Shown here piece after piece: positions 15,582 to 22,977 of a DNA stretch of 33,274 bases. Source of the DNA: Bacteroidales bacterium (GTDB lineage Bacteria > Bacteroidota > Bacteroidia > Bacteroidales > Bacteroidaceae); assembly GCA_022784065.1 (NCBI GenBank), contig JALFUO010000004.1:1-33274 (forward strand), written 5' to 3'. Within the stretch, counting starts at the first letter, position 1. Each line of letters begins with the position of its first letter. The notes under the pieces were generated by a model. That model did not search any database. It was not told the DNA's origin and worked only from the letters and a program-made list of their open reading frames with translations. The translations under genes and the position numbers were made by a program.

Positions 15582-16049
15582 TTAAGCCGGTTGCCAAAAC
15601 CGCCTTGTAATGTCCTCGAAAGAGCCATCTGCCTTTTGGCGATACAGGCGCTGGTTGGTCGCGGGCGACTTGAGCGGTCCCTGTTCGGCGCGGTACGGGC
15701 CGAGCTTCACGTAGTCGAACGCCGCGCGGTCGGCAGGCCACTCATCGCGGCCGGAGTACCAGCCGGTTTTGAGCCGGTCGCCGTACCGATTTTTCACTGC
15801 CTGCACGAGCCGCTGCACGGCGGCGGGGTCGTTGTCGCCGCCCATAAGCCCCACGCAGGTCACCTCGCCTTCCACGTCGCCAATCAGGGCAAAGAGGCGT
15901 TCCTCCGTCAGTTCCTCGCCGATGTCGTCTTTGAGATACGCGCTGTGACAGCCCGGGCAGCCGTTCGGGCAAAGCGAAAGGTTGATGGCCAGCGTCACCT
16001 CGTCGGGAAACTCTTGGAACACAATATCGTAGTTGACGTATTTAAGCAT
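15582..16049 (-). CDS. nrdG: Anaerobic ribonucleotide reductase activase (radical SAM)
   Basis: This 155-residue radical-SAM enzyme generates the glycyl radical on NrdD using S-adenosylmethionine and a [4Fe-4S] cluster. The cluster motif CxxxCxxC is CPNGCPGC with Cys27, Cys31 and Cys34, and a GLMGGDND segment follows in the SAM-binding region. The length is normal. The ATG at 16049 overlaps the end of nrdD by 8 bp, which indicates translational coupling and one transcript. A strong terminator follows 41 bp after its stop. Confidence 0.95.
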   Translation of the reverse strand: MLKYVNYDIVFQEFPDEVTLAINLSLCPNGCPGCHSAYLKDDIGEELTEERLFALIGDVEGEVTCVGLMGGDNDPAAVQRLVQAVKNRYGDRLKTGWYSGRDEWPADRAAFDYVKLGPYRAEQGPLKSPATNQRLYRQKADGSFEDITRRFWQPA

Positions 16050-18144
16050 CTTGCTTCACTTTCGCATAGAAACGGCGTGCGGCTTCTTTCTGGCGGTCGA
16101 GCGAGAAGTTCGACACGCGTTTAAGGTAACCGATGATGCGCGTCATATAGTCCACATTCTTGCTGTGGCAGTGGGGGCACTCTTTGAGGTAGCGCTTGTC
16201 GATATGTCCGCAGTCGTTGCAAAGCGTGTTTGGAATGTTGAAGGTGAAGTAGTTGCAGCCTTCCTTTGCCGCCACGCGCAGCAGCTGGCGATATTGCGGC
16301 GCGGAGAGATGCTCTTCAAGGTTGGCATGGAGTGCGCTGCCGCCCGTGAGGTGCTCGATGTACTTGCGGCCGTGCAGGCGGAACTTCTCGATGATGTCCG
16401 TGTTGGGGTCTTCTACGACGTAGAAATAGCTGTTGTAGCAGTCGCGCGGCACGAAATATCCGTCCTCGCGGTCCCAGCGCGCATGCTTCACGCCCACGTT
16501 TTCTGCCGGAATCATTTCGCAGTTGAAGAGCAAGTCCTTCGTGCGATACTTCTTGTTGAATTTCTCCACCACGCCGAGCACCGATGATACGAACGATGCA
16601 TATTCTTCATTGTCGGAAATCGTCATGCCGAGGCTTTCGGCGGCTTCCACCATGCCGTTCACGCCCACGGTGAGGTATTGCCGGCGAATGTTGATGTAGC
16701 CGGCGTCGAAGAGCGGCAGCATACCCTTGTCCATCAGGTCTTTGAGGTTGTCGTTGTAGGCCATCTGCACCTTGTGTACGAGGTCAACTATGTCTTCGAG
16801 GTACTCGATGTAAGGCTTGCCCTCGCGCGTGGCCTGCTGGATGCAGCGGTTGAGGTTCACCGTGAGCACAGACTTCGAGCCGGTGCTCACACCGCCCGCG
16901 CCAAGCGTGTAGCTGAAGCCGTTGTCCTGAATCTCGTTGCGCAGGCGGCAGCACGATGCCAGCGAGTCAGCATTGTCGCTCATGTAGGTGAAGAAAGAGT
17001 GGCCGGCGGCATACATCTCGGCAGTGAAGTCGCCGTATTCCTTGTCAATCACGTCGCCGTCCTTCGTGAGCAGCGCCATGGTCTCCACGGGGAACGTGAG
17101 CACAGTCTTTGTGCGCTCCTCGTTGAACCAGCGCATGAAGCGCTTCTGCAGCCAGCTCACGGCGGGCCAAGAGGGCTGCGAGCCGTCGGGGAAGTAGAAG
17201 TTACCGAAGATGCTCTCGAAATAGTTTTTATCGTAATAGCTGATGTTCCAGAACACAGACTGGAAGTTTCTCGCGCCCGTAGGCTGGTTGATGGAGTAGA
17301 CAATCTGCTCAAAGCTGTCGGTGATGACCTTGTCGATGGTGCGGGCGCGAAGCGAGAGGTCGGCCTGGTCGCCGGCACGCTTGTAGTAGTCCGCGCCATA
17401 TTCCTTTTCGAGGAAGTGGCTCATATACATCAGGAACTCCGGCGTGGCGCACGCGCCCGACAGCATGCTCGACACGATGAACACCATGTTCACAAAGCCG
17501 CCGCAGAACGATTTGAGGTTCGAGGGCGCGGTGGAATTGCCGCCGATGCTCTTCGTGCCGCCGAGCAGCCAGGGGTACATGGTGATCGAGGCGCAGTAGT
17601 TGGCGAGGCTCGTCTCGTCGTTCTTATATATATAATGGTTCTTGAGGAGATAGATGTAGCGGTCGGCGGTTTCCTTGCCGTAGAGGGCTTTAATCTTGTC
17701 GCAAAGCAGACGGCGGTTCAGGCGGATAAAGCCCTGCTTGGGGAGTTCGCCGATGAGCGTGGCGATGTTCTTGTTCTCCACGTTGGCGTTGGCGTCGTAC
17801 TTGGAGCCGGTGGCGGGGTTGGCCGAGTTGCAATAGTTGATGAGGAAGCGGAGCTTGTCGGCCGTTTCGCGGTCGTCCTCATGGCGCTTACGGTAGAGCA
17901 TGAAAGCTTTTGCGGCCTTGAAATGGCGTTCCGTCATCAGGGCCACCTCCACCTGGTTCTGTATGTCCTCCACGCTCATGCCGTTGCAGAAGCGCAGGTG
18001 GTCGGTGATGGCTTTCAACTGCTCCGCGTTGAGCGGGTCGCCGGTCGAGGCAAAGGTTTTGAGAATAGCGCTTTTGATTTTGTCGAGCGAGAAAGGCTCG
18101 GTTGTGCCGTCGCGCTTGGTGATGATAAAGGAGTCGTAACTCAT
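16042..18144 (-). CDS. nrdD: Anaerobic ribonucleoside-triphosphate reductase
   Basis: This 700-residue class III reductase makes dNTPs without oxygen. An ATP-cone allosteric domain covers about 5-95 (SFIITKRDGTTEPFSLDKI). The large glycyl-radical barrel follows, with finger-loop-like text such as NSANPATGSKYD. The C-terminal zinc site is Cys642, Cys645, Cys656 and Cys659, and the radical glycine is Gly672 in RIIGYLKR. The ATG at 18144 begins the ATP cone. A longer open frame up to 18381 would add 79 residues that look like leader sequence. The leader is about 215 nt if the -7 box at 18368-18375 is used. nrdG overlaps its 3' end. It supports an anaerobic lifestyle for the host. Confidence 0.96.
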   Translation of the reverse strand: MSYDSFIITKRDGTTEPFSLDKIKSAILKTFASTGDPLNAEQLKAITDHLRFCNGMSVEDIQNQVEVALMTERHFKAAKAFMLYRKRHEDDRETADKLRFLINYCNSANPATGSKYDANANVENKNIATLIGELPKQGFIRLNRRLLCDKIKALYGKETADRYIYLLKNHYIYKNDETSLANYCASITMYPWLLGGTKSIGGNSTAPSNLKSFCGGFVNMVFIVSSMLSGACATPEFLMYMSHFLEKEYGADYYKRAGDQADLSLRARTIDKVITDSFEQIVYSINQPTGARNFQSVFWNISYYDKNYFESIFGNFYFPDGSQPSWPAVSWLQKRFMRWFNEERTKTVLTFPVETMALLTKDGDVIDKEYGDFTAEMYAAGHSFFTYMSDNADSLASCCRLRNEIQDNGFSYTLGAGGVSTGSKSVLTVNLNRCIQQATREGKPYIEYLEDIVDLVHKVQMAYNDNLKDLMDKGMLPLFDAGYINIRRQYLTVGVNGMVEAAESLGMTISDNEEYASFVSSVLGVVEKFNKKYRTKDLLFNCEMIPAENVGVKHARWDREDGYFVPRDCYNSYFYVVEDPNTDIIEKFRLHGRKYIEHLTGGSALHANLEEHLSAPQYRQLLRVAAKEGCNYFTFNIPNTLCNDCGHIDKRYLKECPHCHSKNVDYMTRIIGYLKRVSNFSLDRQKEAARRFYAKVKQDA

Positions 18145-18367
18145 AGGGCTTGATAAAGGGCTGTTTCCCTGCGGAAAAGGCGAAAGTCCTGTCCGAAAGG
18201 AAAGTGTTTGGAATAAATATTTTGTAAAACTATAATGCGAAAAGAAGTTTGCATGTTTTCCAAAATGGGAAACTTTTGCTTCATCACAAAATCGCAAACT
18301 ACTAAAAATCAAGCAAGAAAGGTTTAAAAACGGAAAACTTTGCTTTCTGCTTGTCCTTTTTGCTTGG

Positions 18368-18375
18368 CAAAGGTA
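18368..18375 (-). promoter_or_regulatory. Possible -7 box for nrdDG
   Basis: On the minus strand 18375-18368 reads TACCTTTG, matching TAnnTTTG. It implies a leader of about 215 nt before the nrdD ATG. There is no exact -33 TTTG at 19 bp. The 21-bp palindrome array at 18523-18606 lies about 150 bp upstream of this box. Confidence 0.5.
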
Positions 18376-18490
18376 AGGCAAATTATCTTAGCAGAAAAGT
18401 GATTTTAGAGAAAATTTTTATGGTTTTTCAAAGTCGCGATTTTGGGCATTATATTTTTCCCGATAAGGCAGAAAATTTTCACTTTGTGCC

Positions 18491-18508
18491 AGCAAATTTT
18501 TATTTGCT
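18491..18508. repeat. Small AT-rich hairpin beside array 2
   Basis: AGCAAAT and ATTTGCT form a perfect 7-bp stem with a TTTT loop, 14 bp to the left of the 21-bp array. No gene end is near, so a terminator role is unlikely. Confidence 0.5.
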
Positions 18509-18522
18509 CTTGGAAAATCTTT

Positions 18523-18606
18523 ATTCAAAAGTTTTGAACATATATTCCAAGCTTTTGAATATGTATTCCAAACTTTTGAATACATGTTCTAAACTTTGGA
18601 ACAAAC
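18523..18606. repeat. Tandem array of four 21-bp palindromic units (array 2)
   Basis: Units start at 18523, 18544, 18565 and 18586. Each holds a 15-nt near-palindrome about a central base: TTCAAAAGTTTTGAA, TTCCAAGCTTTTGAA, TTCCAAACTTTTGAA and TTCTAAACTTTGGAA. The 6-nt spacers are AT-rich and nearly palindromic (ATATAT, ACATGT). Unit number, unit length and palindrome length match array 1 at 230-313, but the palindrome sequence is different. It lies in the 1-kb gap upstream of nrdD. Confidence 0.8.
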
Positions 18607-18701
18607 ATTATCTACGATAAAATGTAATTTATCAAGGGGAAAGGAAAAACGATAAAGCAGGAAGGAAGAAATATAAAGAGGGGAAGCGCCTGTTGAAAAC
18701 G

Positions 18702-18745
18702 AACGTTTGTGCAAGGCGAGCGCAGAGACCGACAAACTTGTTTGG
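18702..18745. repeat. Dispersed 26-bp repeat (copy 2)
   Basis: 18702-18727 is identical to 15365-15390. It is followed by GACC...GGTC (18726-18746), which can form a small imperfect hairpin, as the copy 1 flank does with a different sequence. No coding function is seen in this stretch. Confidence 0.7.
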
Positions 18746-18808
18746 TCGGGCTATGCCGAGCCGCCGCCAAAGGTGCATTTATATGAACTAATATGATTAA
18801 AGTATTAT

Positions 18809-19030
18809 CTGCCTGGAAGGCAGTACGGAGCGAAGCGACGATAACCGGGCACGAAGTGCTCGGGGGAGACTGCTGCACATGTTCTGCCTGGAAGGCAGTA
18901 CGCCAGTGGCGATGTATAAAGTGCATGTCCTTTGGCGTAGTGCCTTCCAGGCACATCGTCCTCGCCGCGCTTATCCGAGCACTTCGTGCCCGGATATCGT
19001 CGCTACGCTCCGTAGTGCCTTCCAGGCACT
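18809..19030. repeat. REP/BIME-like inverted repeat element (copy 1)
   Basis: This 222-bp element is nearly symmetric about 18919. Four copies of a TGCCTGGAAGGCA-type palindrome lie at both ends and either side of the centre. Each half also has a hairpin, CCGGGCACGAAGTGCTCGG (18845-18863) and CCGAGCACTTCGTGCCCGG (18975-18993). The centre can close with TACGCCA/TGGCGTA (18899-18905 and 18933-18939). Copy 2 is at 32883-33095. Open frames across it are repeat artefacts. Confidence 0.85.
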
Positions 19031-19106
19031 TAACACTTAATGCAACCAACGGCAATGCGTGCGTCTCTCTCACAATGCCCAAAGAGCGCGGCGTCTTTAT
19101 ATACAA

Positions 19107-19140
19107 AAATCCCCGGGAAAGCGGACTCTCCCGGGGATTT
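19107..19140 (-). terminator. Terminator of the GH20 gene
   Basis: A perfect 12-bp stem (AAATCCCCGGGA at 19107-19118, complement at 19129-19140) with a 10-nt loop lies 15 bp beyond the GH20 stop. On the minus strand it is followed by TTTTGTATATA. It could act in both directions. Confidence 0.85.
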
Positions 19141-19155
19141 GCTTTTGTCTATTGT

Positions 19156-21492
19156 TTATTTCACGATAATCTCGTCCACAAACAGGAAGCCGGCCTTGCC
19201 GGCAGAGCCGTGCCACGACGGCATGCAGTGCTCGGAGAGGGCTTTTACCTTGACAAAACGGGCAGTGATGGGGGCAAAGTTGAGCACGTGGTTGTAAACC
19301 TTGTTGGCATCCGTCTCCTTCATCTCAGGATAGTATTCCGAGGCCACGGGACGGAAGTTCTCGCCGTCGTCGGAGATGCTGATTTCAACACCGCGCGCAT
19401 CAAACACCCAGTCGCCCTTTTCCACACAGGTGTGCACGCCGGCCTGCGTGAACGTCTGCGCACTACCGAGGTCTACGATTGCCTCGAGGTCGGCCTGAGA
19501 GAAGCCGAGCCAACGACCGGTGCGGTAGTTCGTGTCGGGACCCGTAAGACCGTCCACCAGCACCACGGGGCCGTCGAACTTATAACCGCCGTTGATGGGC
19601 TGGAGCAGGCGGATGGGGCAGGCGGTCGCCTTGGTAAATGTGAAACTTTCCTGCTGCGTGCGCGTGCGGCCCGAGTTGGGGCGGTAGGCGGCGGCCTTGA
19701 AGGTGCAGTCCTTGCTGATTTCCACCGCGCCCTTGTAGAGCGGCGACTGCTGCGTGGGCTCCGTGCCGTCGAGCGTGTAGCGTATTTCAGCGTTGTCCAT
19801 CGTGGTCATCTCGGCGCGGATCACGTGCTTCACGTCGTCCACGATGTATTTCGGATTCACCTCGTAAATGTGGCGGGCATAGTTGTAGCCGAGCGCGTCG
19901 TAGTGGTCAATGAGGCGCACGAGGCGTTTGAGGAATTTCTTATAATCTTTCTTTTCAGGCTGCGCCCATTGTATTTCGGCGAGAGCCGCCATACGGGGGA
20001 GCTCCATGTACTCCATCTGGCGGTAGGTCGGCATGTATTCGCTCCAAAGGTTGGCCTGCACGCCGATGATATACTTCTGCTCTTCGGGCGAAAGCTCGCG
20101 CGGCATCGGTTCGTAGCCATACACGCGGTCGAGCGGCAGATAGCCGCCGATGGCCTCGGGCTCGTTGGCCACGTCCTTGGTCTGATAGTAGTCGAAATAG
20201 AGATAGGTGTTCGGCGTCATGATTACGGGGTGGTGCTGGCGCGCTGCCTCGATGCCGCCCGCCTCGCCGCGCCACGACATCACGGTGGCATTGGGCGCGA
20301 GGCCGCCCTCGAGCGTCTCGTCCCAGCCAATCATCTGCCGCCCGAGCGCATTGAGCGTCTTCTCGGCGTGGTTGATGACGTAGCTTTGCAGGCGTTCCTC
20401 GGCCGTGTGCTTGCCATCGGCTTGCAGGTTGTTGTCGGCAATGCGCTTCTGGCAGGCGGGACATTTCGCCCATTGCGTCTTGGGGCACTCATCTCCGCCC
20501 ACGTGGATATACTCTGAGGGGAAAATCTTGGTGATCTCGGTCAAAACGTCGTCGATAAACTTCAAGACGTTGTCCTTGCCGGCGCAAAGCACGTTGTCGC
20601 TCACGCCCCACATCTTCCACACCTCGTACGGGCCGCCCGTGCAACCGAGTTCGGGATAGGCGGCAAGGGCAGCCTGCATATGCCCTGGCAGGTCGATTTC
20701 GGGAATGACTGTAATGAAACGCTCGCGGGCGTACTCTACGATTTCACGCGCCTCCTTCTGCGTGTAGAAGCCCTGATGGGGCTTGCCGTCATACTTGCCC
20801 GTGTTGTGTCCTATGACCGTTTCGGGGCGGTATGCGCCCACGGTGGTGAGTTTCGGGTATTTCTTGATTTCGATGCGCCAGCCCTGGTCGTCGGTCAAGT
20901 GCCAGTGGAAGCGGTTGATGTTGTGCAGCGCGAGCATATCGATGAAGCGCTTCACGGAGTCGAGGGTCACGAAATGGCGCGACACGTCGAGATGCGCTCC
21001 GCGATAGGCGAAGCGCGGCGCATCTGCCACCTCGCCGGCAGGCACTTCTACACCCTTAGCAGCCGACTGCAACACGGGCAAAGCCTTGCGCAGCGTCTGC
21101 ACGCCGTAGAACAGCCCGGCGTCGCTTGCACCCTCGATGCGGATGCCGTCTTTTGAAACATTGATGGTGTAGCCCTCGCCGGCGGCATCTTTCTTGCCGG
21201 CTGTGGAGAGGGTGATGCTGTGCTGTGCGGCCTTTGTGGTCACGGCGAGGCGCAGGTGCAGGGCGCGTTCGATGTAGCCAGCCAAAGCCTGTGCGGCACG
21301 TTGTTGCGCTTTATCGCCTTTCTTAAAGACGATGCTCGTCTTTTCGTTGATGACAAACGGTGCGCCCGTGGCGGATTTCACCGTGCGCGGCGCGGGCACC
21401 ACATCGAAGTTGACAGTCTGTGCCGACAGCGAGGCCGGCACGCAAGTTAGAGCCGTCAGACAAAGGACGGACAAGAAACGTTTTGCTTTCAT
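19156..21492 (-). CDS. Secreted beta-N-acetylhexosaminidase (GH20)
   Basis: This 778-residue GH20 enzyme releases terminal N-acetylglucosamine or N-acetylgalactosamine from glycans. It has a signal peptide (MKAKRFLSVLCLTALTCVPASLSA), a GH20b-like N-terminal domain (about 28-160) and the TIM barrel (about 160-510). The barrel carries FHWHLTDDQGWR and the catalytic Asp-Glu pair Asp334-Glu335 in HVGGDECPK. A chitobiase C-type module (about 560-617, IRYTLDGTEPT) and an F5/8-type carbohydrate-binding domain (about 625-778) follow. It should act in the periplasm or at the surface on host glycans or chitin-like oligosaccharides. No SusC/SusD pair is adjacent. recO lies 82 bp upstream in the same direction. 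Confidence 0.95.
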   Translation of the reverse strand: MKAKRFLSVLCLTALTCVPASLSAQTVNFDVVPAPRTVKSATGAPFVINEKTSIVFKKGDKAQQRAAQALAGYIERALHLRLAVTTKAAQHSITLSTAGKKDAAGEGYTINVSKDGIRIEGASDAGLFYGVQTLRKALPVLQSAAKGVEVPAGEVADAPRFAYRGAHLDVSRHFVTLDSVKRFIDMLALHNINRFHWHLTDDQGWRIEIKKYPKLTTVGAYRPETVIGHNTGKYDGKPHQGFYTQKEAREIVEYARERFITVIPEIDLPGHMQAALAAYPELGCTGGPYEVWKMWGVSDNVLCAGKDNVLKFIDDVLTEITKIFPSEYIHVGGDECPKTQWAKCPACQKRIADNNLQADGKHTAEERLQSYVINHAEKTLNALGRQMIGWDETLEGGLAPNATVMSWRGEAGGIEAARQHHPVIMTPNTYLYFDYYQTKDVANEPEAIGGYLPLDRVYGYEPMPRELSPEEQKYIIGVQANLWSEYMPTYRQMEYMELPRMAALAEIQWAQPEKKDYKKFLKRLVRLIDHYDALGYNYARHIYEVNPKYIVDDVKHVIRAEMTTMDNAEIRYTLDGTEPTQQSPLYKGAVEISKDCTFKAAAYRPNSGRTRTQQESFTFTKATACPIRLLQPINGGYKFDGPVVLVDGLTGPDTNYRTGRWLGFSQADLEAIVDLGSAQTFTQAGVHTCVEKGDWVFDARGVEISISDDGENFRPVASEYYPEMKETDANKVYNHVLNFAPITARFVKVKALSEHCMPSWHGSAGKAGFLFVDEIIVK

Positions 21493-21574
21493 AGTATTAT
21501 ATATATAATATTGTGTGTTCCGTGAGATTGATTTAAGGACCGCTTTATGGATATCCGTTTTATAAGGCCTTTCC

Positions 21575-22300
21575 TTAGGAATAAAGCTGCCCGAGTATGT
21601 CGAGCGTTTTCAGTTCCGGGAACGAAGGCAGGTGCAGGCGGTAGTAAAGATTCAGCACCTGCAAGATGCGGCTGCGCTGCGCCCCGGTCATGCGAAAGCG
21701 GTGCATATTGGCGAAGTTCATCCTTCGGAGCATCGGCAACAGGGCGGCTTCTTCGGGCGGCAGGCAATCGCCGTGGAGCGGGCGCGTGGGCACATAGTTT
21801 GCCGAGCGAAGGTCGAACCAACAGCCGGGCGCGTAGCCGCTGAGGTTGGGCGTGAAGCCGAGGAAGCGCGTGAGGCGCATCAGAAACGCGAGGTGAAAAT
21901 TGGCAAAGTTCATCTCCGCCAAATCCAACCACTGAAACGAGCCGGATACGTAGCGGAATAGCGCGCGCGCATCGCTCTCGGAACGGACGCCGCCGTCGAT
22001 TGCCTCGCAAAGGAACATTGCGATAGCCGATTTCTCCGGGTTGTAAGGCAGCGACATATAATTATATATTGTCTGCGCCGCCTTGGGGTGCACCACGGAG
22101 CCCTCGCGCCCTTTGTTCCACATCACTTGCAGCAAAGCCGCCGGGCGAAACAGCGTGTGGGGTACGGCGGCGCGGCGCGAGCGCGTTATCCGCACGGCCA
22201 CAGTCTGCCGCCCGCTTTCCTCGGTAAGCAGGTGCGCGAGGAGCGTGTCGTCGGTGTGCTTGATGACCCGCAGCACGATTGCGCGCGAACTTATCAGCAT
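21575..22300 (-). CDS. recO: DNA repair protein RecO
   Basis: This 241-residue protein matches RecO of the RecFOR recombination mediator pathway, which helps load RecA onto SSB-coated DNA. The N-terminal OB-fold begins MLISSRAIVLRVIKHTDDTLLAHLLTEESG. The helical middle includes LPYNPEKSAIAMFLCEAI and MRLTRFLGFTPNLSGY. The Cys4 zinc motif seen in some RecO proteins is absent: only isolated Cys residues remain, as in many Bacteroidetes. The ATG at 22300 starts the OB fold. It is divergent from the tRNA-Glu/rpsT unit, with an inverted repeat (22313-22382) just upstream. Confidence 0.9.
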   Translation of the reverse strand: MLISSRAIVLRVIKHTDDTLLAHLLTEESGRQTVAVRITRSRRAAVPHTLFRPAALLQVMWNKGREGSVVHPKAAQTIYNYMSLPYNPEKSAIAMFLCEAIDGGVRSESDARALFRYVSGSFQWLDLAEMNFANFHLAFLMRLTRFLGFTPNLSGYAPGCWFDLRSANYVPTRPLHGDCLPPEEAALLPMLRRMNFANMHRFRMTGAQRSRILQVLNLYYRLHLPSFPELKTLDILGQLYS

Positions 22301-22312
22301 AAATGTCGTTTG

Positions 22313-22382
22313 CTTATAAGATAACGTCTAAAACTTCCCCGAAATTACGGAAAACTTCCCGTTTAAGCGGCTATCTTATAAG
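22313..22382. promoter_or_regulatory. Inverted repeat with internal 21-bp direct repeat between recO and tRNA-Glu
   Basis: CTTATAAGATA (22313-22323) is repeated in exact inversion as TATCTTATAAG (22372-22382). Between the arms, AAAACTTCCC occurs at 22330-22339 and 22351-22360, 21 bp apart. It begins 13 bp upstream of the recO start and ends about 38 bp before the -33 box of tRNA-Glu. A control site for either unit is possible but unproven. Confidence 0.45.
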
Positions 22383-22419
22383 AAAAACGCAGATTTTTTG
22401 AAAAAAACATAGGGAATGC

Positions 22420-22450
22420 TTTGCTGCTAAGAAAAAATGGCGTACTTTTG
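22420..22450 (+). promoter_or_regulatory. Strong Bacteroidetes promoter for tRNA-Glu and rpsT
   Basis: TTTG at 22420-22423 and TACTTTTG at 22443-22450 are separated by 19 bp, an exact match to the Bacteroidetes -33/-7 consensus. It lies 39 bp upstream of the tRNA gene. Confidence 0.85.
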
Positions 22451-22489
22451 CACTCGCAATCGAAACCCAATGCGGTTCGCTGCAACCCT

Positions 22490-22564
22490 GGTCCCTTCGT
22501 CTATCGGTTAGGACGAGAGATTTTCATTCTCTAAAGAGGAGTTCGACTCTCCTAGGGACTACCA
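22490..22564 (+). tRNA. tRNA-Glu (anticodon TTC)
   Basis: The 75-nt gene folds as a standard cloverleaf with CCA encoded at 22562-22564. The acceptor GGTCCCT pairs with AGGGACT (first pair G-U). The D arm includes TCGGTTAGGACG. The anticodon stem AGAGA/TCTCT holds the loop TTTTCAT with TTC at 22523-22525, and the T loop is TTCGACT. It shares a promoter with rpsT, which starts 22 bp later. Confidence 0.97.
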
Positions 22565-22586
22565 ATTAAAAAAGGAAAATTAAAAA

Positions 22587-22841
22587 ATGGCAAATCACAA
22601 ATCATCTGTAAAGAGAATCCGTCAGACGGCTACGCGCAGATTGCACAACAGATATTATGCAAAGACTATGCGTAACGCCGTGCGCAAGCTCCGCGCTACG
22701 ACTGACAAGGCAGTTGCTACCGAACTGCTTCCCAAAGTTCAGAAAATGCTGGACAAACTCGCTAAGACCAACATCATTCACAAGAACAAGGCCGCTAACA
22801 TCAAGTCGAGCGTTGCCCGCCACGTGAATGGCCTTGCATAA
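22587..22841 (+). CDS. rpsT: 30S ribosomal protein S20
   Basis: This 84-residue basic helical protein is S20, which binds 16S rRNA early in 30S assembly. The start [21 protein letters not shown], the [14 protein letters not shown] end and the length are typical. It lies 22 bp downstream of tRNA-Glu with no separate promoter, so it is expressed from a joint tRNA-mRNA transcript that must be processed. A terminator follows at 22887. Confidence 0.97.
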   Translation: MANHKSSVKRIRQTATRRLHNRYYAKTMRNAVRKLRATTDKAVATELLPKVQKMLDKLAKTNIIHKNKAANIKSSVARHVNGLA

Positions 22842-22886
22842 GCAACAAGCAGAATATCTTATTCATTCTAACATTCCCCATAAAAG

Positions 22887-22926
22887 AAGAACCGAAGTCG
22901 TGATGATTTCGGTTCTTTGTTTTATG
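22887..22926 (+). terminator. Terminator of rpsT
   Basis: The 10-bp stem AAGAACCGAA (22887-22896) pairs with TTCGGTTCTT (22908-22917) and is followed by TGTTTTAT, 45 bp after the rpsT stop. Confidence 0.85.
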
Positions 22927-22938
22927 ATTGAAAACAGC

Positions 22939-22972
22939 AAATCGGCTGCGCCTTGGCTGGTGCAGCCGATTT
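22939..22972 (-). terminator. Terminator of the ribF-envC operon
   Basis: The 11-bp stem AAATCGGCTGC (22939-22949) pairs with GCAGCCGATTT (22962-22972). On the minus strand it follows the envC-like stop by 5 bp, and a short T-run (GCTGTTTTC) comes after it. On the plus strand ACTTTTTA follows, so it may act in both directions. Confidence 0.8.
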
Positions 22973-22977
22973 ACTTT

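Noticed and set aside
16678..18153. A 491-codon plus-strand frame opposite nrdD
   Set aside because: It is an antisense shadow. nrdD has all family motifs on the other strand.
18145..18381. N-terminal extension of nrdD by 79 residues
   Set aside because: The extension crosses the -7 box and leader, has no family similarity, and the ATP cone starts right at the ATG 18144.
18793..20517. A 574-codon plus-strand frame through the REP-like element into the GH20 region
   Set aside because: It joins repeat sequence to the antisense of the GH20 gene and passes through its terminator. No known protein pattern is visible.
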